In this document: positions 59,384 to 64,000 of the stretch, piece after piece
How the letters are laid out: each line of letters begins with the position of its first letter
Position numbering within the stretch: the first letter of the stretch is position 1
Assembly: GCA_025403435.1 (NCBI GenBank)
Contig: CM046330.1
Coordinates: forward strand, 20,978,239 to 21,042,238
DNA: 64,000 nucleotides
Origin: Artocarpus heterophyllus
Lineage: Eukaryota > Streptophyta > Magnoliopsida > Rosales > Moraceae
Direction of reading: 5' to 3'
Translations under genes and position numbers: made by a program
Notes under the pieces: model-generated
The model's database searches: none
Told to the model about the DNA's origin: nothing
Seen by the model: the letters and a program-made list of their open reading frames with translations, nothing else

Positions 59384-61371
59384 TGTTGAAAAACTGTGCG
59401 CAGCAGAATTTTAAAATTTTTCATCAGAGTAATTTCCACAACACAAGTTTGACATGTTATATGTATAAATTAGATAGATCTTACTAACCTTTGTGTGTGA
59501 AGAACCTCCGCAACCTGTGTAGAGAAGTAACATTCCAAAAGAGCCTCAACCAACTGGTCTTCTTTGTTATTCTCTATCCACAACTAGAGTGAGTGTGGGC
59601 TCACACGTACAGCTCTTCCACCAGTGACTCTCCTTCCAACCAATAGAGAGAACCCAAAGCTAGTGTTCGTGATTTGTGAACAAAAGCTCTCAGGGAGTTT
59701 TCAGATGCTCACTAGAAGAGTATCACTATTAATCTCTCAATTGATCTGAGTAAATCATGAGACTCACTCACTTTATATAGCTATTGGTCCTGGGGTCAGT
59801 CCTTATCAGGTTAGGACTCAAAAACTCGAAACAGAATCAAGTTCGTATCAATATCTGATAAGATCTACGTGAAAACACACAATCTTATCACTCACTGATC
59901 GGCAGGCCGAACAGGCCCCATCGGCAGTCCGAACTCCCGTGTAAATTCCTCCGCGAATCTTTTATTTTCCACCTGAGATTCTATAGGATAAAGTCTCAGT
60001 TTTGATTCAAATAACCAAATAGAAAAGATATCTGATCAAAACAAACTTTATCAAGATAATCTCTAAGAAAATAAATCAATTCATATTAATTCTATAAGTT
60101 TATCTTGATCTAATTTACCCAAAATTAAATCAACCGATAAACAGACAAGAATTATCTGATCCGAATAATTCAACAAGTTTATCTTAAATTAATTTCTTAC
60201 AAAATTAATTCAACCGATAAACAGACATGAATTATTTAATTCTTTCAAATTTTAAACCAATCTGATAAACCCGACATAAGTCACCAATTATTGGAAAAGC
60301 ACGCCGTGTCGTTACAGGATTTTGTGAGCTAGCAAAGAGGACCAAAATAGACCTATAAAGTTCAAGCTCACGATAATTATGAAACCCAATATCCTAAATA
60401 TACATTTCACAATTATCAACTCCAATGCTACTCCACTAAAAGCTTGGAGCTGCACTCTCGAACTTTATAGAATTACGAAGCTTGTGTAGCTAAGTCTCCA
60501 TGACATATCATAGTGTATCGTATCCCCATATGAAAATTCATAATCAGCTTAAGGACAAGTTTCGTCTTACCTTCCCGATTATTTTTATCTTACGTTCCAT
60601 TTTCTCACCTTTAGAAAACTTACTATCCAAAGATAGTATACCATTCGGTTACACCTATGTATCCAAATGGTTGAGCGCTCTAGTTTTTCAATTACAGGAT
60701 AACGCATATAAGAGGATATCATTACTCCTAAAGAGGAGCTATGGATTCCATATCTATGAATAACAAGTCTACGCTATCAAGAGTCATGCCTCCAACGTAC
60801 CGGCATGCATACCACTATTGAGATATGGGTGTCACCCTTTGGTACATCAAAAGGCACAAGTCGAGACAACGGGCCCACTATTCATATCAGGATTAAGATA
60901 CAATACAAATGACTGTCTAAAGTGAATCGATTTGCCGAGACAGAATTATTAATTCAAATCAATTCACTTTATCTCCCGATCCAACACATCGTCACCAATG
61001 ACAACGTGTCAATGTTTCTATTCACGGAGTCCAACTCCAATGGTCAAGACAAACCATCTCTCAAAAGGGATATAGACAACATAACAATCTTTACATGAAT
61101 AAAGCGCCCAACTTTATTCCCTCGATTGCGGATCATGTGTTTTAGACCGTCACCTTAAGAATCGTGTCTTCTGCATAATCAGTCCATCATATGCCCAATT
61201 CTTAAGGTTTAGACCGACAGTCTCAGACTACTGTATGCTTAACATACATTCAACAAATATGAATGTAAAGAGGACAAGACTTGGTATATATAAATGAATA
61301 AATTCTTTATTGATAAAAATGTCTCTAAAAACGTATTACATTTTTACTCCTTAGGGTATGCATGTCTAACA
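59384..61371 (-). repeat. 5' LTR of copia-4
   Basis: Starts TGTTGAAAAACTGTG and ends ATGTCTAACA. Length 1.99 kb; TATA complement at 59772-59779; two GATCGGCAGGCCGAAC-type motifs at 59895-59935. Confidence 0.88.
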
Positions 61372-63316
61372 ATTTATACTAGTCAAGACATAACAGTATG
61401 CCTGATCATTAGCATCTTTCCAGCGATCATATGCTTAGACTTGCTCATTAGTGGATTCCCTGGAAGGTTCGAGAGGACACAGTGTTGTCAGGGGAATCTC
61501 CACTCACTACTTTCCCTAATATCCTTCCTTTACCACATCTTGGGGGTGGGTTTACACTGCAGTTCCCACCTCTATGTGTATTGCGTGTTTAAGCACAAAT
61601 TTCTGTTTCTTAAAGGAGAGGACCATATTCAGGTTCTTTTTTCAATCATTATAATTCTCACCAGTTAATTGGTTCTTATTGAGTATCGTAGATAAAGCAT
61701 TTTTACACATTTTAATCTATAATAAAAATTTATACTCCAAATATAAGCAAACATTCCACAATTGTTTAGTGAGATAACACAAACAAGTAACAATTGTGTA
61801 TACGTGTCAAAAACCATGAGAAAATCACAACCTTATAATGATAATTCCTAACTCATAATTTAACAAGCCGTCTTAGGGAGACTTGCCAAATTCAACTAGG
61901 AACACGAATCCCCCCCGATTAATATATGCCATCCAAGGCCCGTCAGATCTAGCATATATTAATAATCATTTTTCTTTGGCCATTAATTTCATTAACAGAG
62001 CTCCTAGGAGAGGTTAATAATAGAATTAATTTTGAGTATATAACTATCGTTTCAACAATTTTACCCATGATATATAGTCGCCACCTTGGTGTGATCAATG
62101 ATAAATCATGCTAAAATAAATTATCCCTTCGGATATCCAACCTGGTATATGATGAAATCCCTTCCTAAGGGTTAGAACCACCATGTGCTACCTATGAACC
62201 AAAGATGGAGGCAATAGGTCATCTCTTTCAAAACCTTCTCTTGCACAATATTTTGAAAACCAAGATTGTATGTTAACATGAATGAACAATTTTTAATGAG
62301 TTGCACTCCCTATTCCACATAGCATATTATCAACATACATGGCAAATCATATAATTGTGTGCAAAGGTACAAGCAAAATAATAATAAATAAATAGCCGTA
62401 ATGTTATGGTTCCATTCTAGAGAAAAGAAAATAAAGAATACAAAAGATTAATCAAAATATATTTTCAATTTTTAAACTTGTATCTTCAAGTTGTATTCTT
62501 TTTCATGTGGCATCCATCTTCAATTCTTCAATCCCTCATAGATCAAATACTTTATTTTTCTAGTCATCATAAAATTTCATGTTTCTCAGAATTGTCTCAA
62601 AAATAAAATCAAACTGCACCAAAAAACACACCTTTTTTGTAAAAATTTTGCTCTCTACTCGCCTATCAAACTGGATCATCGGCCTACTAATCCTAAGGGT
62701 TCGGCCTGCCACTAGAGCTGACAAAATTCTACCCCGTGAATGGCCTACTGAACTGAAAATTTGGCCTGCCAGTCAGCAAATATGGGCTTGCCAACTTGAG
62801 GGTTTGCCCTACCGAACGAGCTGAATTCACATTTTTCCAGAAAACAGTTTTAAGCATTTTTTTCAATCTTATTTTCTTCAATTCAAAAACATAAAAATTT
62901 TAGAAACTCAAAAAATCAATTGAACTCCTATCATCTCCATCTTCTATATCCGTCGTCACTTCGAAGGATTATTTAATTACAAAATGTTTACAAATTCTAA
63001 AATTAAAATAATAAGTCCTAGACGATAATGATAGACTGATATCTAAATACAGGAAAAGCCTACATACATATTCTAACCTCTAAGAAACCATAACCGGCAC
63101 AAATTAATTAATTGATAAAAAATTAAATAGAAATTTAATCAACCATAATTAATTAATAAGCATTTACCATATAATCTCATGACAATATTTAATTATATAG
63201 AAACCTTAAAGTGCCAGCTCTTTAAAAAAATTAAATTCAAGTATAAGTGAGAATAAGATCACATAATCTATATATATAGCATGATCACAAACTCATAAAT
63301 TTACATAAAAACTATG
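61372..63316 (-). pseudogene. gag: copia-3 gag N-terminus and leader
   Basis: The minus strand from about 61720 gives KCLIYDTQ-like sequence for the gag start, then NQLTGENYND, and, near 61440, a DRWKDANDQ-like block matching copia-2 gag. It is cut at 61372 by copia-4 and broken by a roughly 90-bp insertion near 61490-61600. The leader 61730-63316 has a decayed motif cluster at 62640-62815. Confidence 0.65.
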
Positions 63317-63330
63317 GCTCTGATACCAAT

Positions 63331-64000
63331 TGTTGGAAAACTAGTATGCAACAAAATTTTAAAAAATTTTTAAATCAGAGTATTTTTTGAAACACAAGTT
63401 AGAAATGCTAAATACATAAATTAATAATAGATCTTACTAACCTCTTTTGTATACCGAAGTGAGCTCAAATCTGTGTAGAGAAGAACGTATCAAAAGCCTC
63501 AACCAACTGGTCTTTTTTGCTATTCTTTATCTACGATTAGAGTGTGGGTGGTCACACATCTCACAGCTTTTCCTCTGATGACTCTCCTTCAAACCACTTG
63601 AGAAAGCCTAGAGCTAAGGTTCTTGATGTTGAACAATAGCTCTCATAGAGTTTTAGAGTTTTCAAACCAGAGTACTAACTTTATACTTCTCAACTGATCT
63701 AAATAATTGAGAAAACTCACCCTATATTTATAGTGGTCAAATCTAGGGTCAAGCCCTATCAAATATAGCCTCAAAATTCAAATCTAAATCAACTTCTGAT
63801 GAAAAATAGGCCAAATTTGTGATAATTTGATCCCTAAGAATATTTTACTTTCCACCCGAGAGTCTTGGATAGAGCCTCAGTTTTAATTTAAATAATCCAA
63901 TAGAGAAGCTATCTAATTAAAACAGTTATATCTAGGTAATCATATAAAAAATATAATATTATCCAAATAATTTAATATGTTTATCTTGAATTAATTTACA
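63331..64000 (-). repeat. 5' LTR of copia-3, cut by window edge
   Basis: Starts TGTTGGAAAACTAG next to a tRNA-Met site (63317-63328). Promoter complement TATATTTATAG near 63722. It shares long phrases with 40444-41100 rather than with copia-2 or copia-4. The motif cluster seen at 40947-41010 seems to be deleted here (near 63810). Confidence 0.75.

Larger units (their letters stand above)
57747..61371 (-). mobile_element. truncated Ty1/copia element copia-4
   Basis: 5' LTR (59384-61371), primer-binding site, leader and a joined gag/integrase fragment are present; everything downstream of the integrase N-terminus is gone. It belongs to the copia-2 subfamily. It lies inside copia-3 gag; the base after its LTR begins ATTTA, but the left half of the target duplication is lost. 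Confidence 0.8.
40444..64000 (-). mobile_element. Ty1/copia retrotransposon copia-3, split by 16.7 kb of insertions
   Basis: The left LTR is 40444-42366, RNase H to integrase is 42372-44643, then foreign elements occupy 44644-61371. Gag N-terminus, leader, primer-binding site and the 5' LTR (63331 onward) complete it and run off the right edge. The two LTRs share subfamily phrases missing from copia-2 and copia-4 (CCACTTGAGAAA, GTTCTTGATGTTGAACAATA), supporting that they belong together. The middle (integrase N-part, protease, gag C-part, about 1.3 kb by comparison with copia-2) is missing. Confidence 0.7.

Noticed and set aside
41524..60763. Similar 82-111 codon plus-strand frames at 41524, 53628 and 60500
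   Set aside because: They fall at the same place in three copia LTRs; similarity reflects the repeat DNA, and the frame is antisense to the element with no domain.
57747..61371. Copia-4 as the missing middle of copia-3
   Set aside because: Its LTR belongs to the copia-2 subfamily, and it carries its own primer-binding site and leader.

Overview
This is flowering-plant nuclear DNA, AT-rich and almost entirely transposable elements. The evidence is Ty1/copia and Ty3/gypsy LTR retrotransposons primed by initiator tRNA-Met, two CACTA (En/Spm) DNA transposons with plant-type TNP2 and Transposase_24 genes, a MITE, a long foldback element, and one broken F-box gene. The sequence does not fix a species. 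No intact host gene, tRNA, rRNA, CRISPR array or bacterial feature is visible.

Layout. 1-2624: broken gag and 5' LTR of a minus-strand Ty3/gypsy element running off the left edge. 2810-3961: decayed F-box gene, the only recognisable host-type coding sequence. 4289-5767: possible small Mutator-like element holding a degenerate tandem repeat. 6906-37483: one nested block. A foldback element flanked by a 10-bp direct repeat (AATGATTAGT, 30.5 kb apart) was hit by CACTA-1 (8090-24798, TSD TAA), which was later hit by copia-1 (10827-20000). Its right arm was hit by an old gypsy solo LTR (24992-37070), which was later hit by a complete Tekay/Del-like gypsy element (26422-35568, TSD AAACC). 37484-40443: low-information AT-rich DNA with a MITE, a 191-bp duplication and a possible LTR promoter. 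40444 to the window end: copia-3 (minus), whose two ends lie 23 kb apart. Between them are CACTA-2 (44644 to about 56045, itself carrying complete copia-2 at 44871-54498, TSD GATGG), a gypsy LTR fragment, and truncated copia-4.

All element genes are broken by stops, frameshifts or deletions, so nothing here looks autonomous now. Inferred order of events, oldest first: foldback and copia-3; then CACTA-1, CACTA-2 and the solo LTR; then copia-1, copia-2, copia-4 and the Tekay-like element.

The least expected pattern is a short quasi-palindrome of the form TTCGGCAGGCCGAA (or TTCGGCCTGCCGAA). It occurs in irregular clusters in the LTRs and untranslated leaders of four copia elements and in the LTRs of two unrelated gypsy elements, and not in their coding regions as far as I could see.
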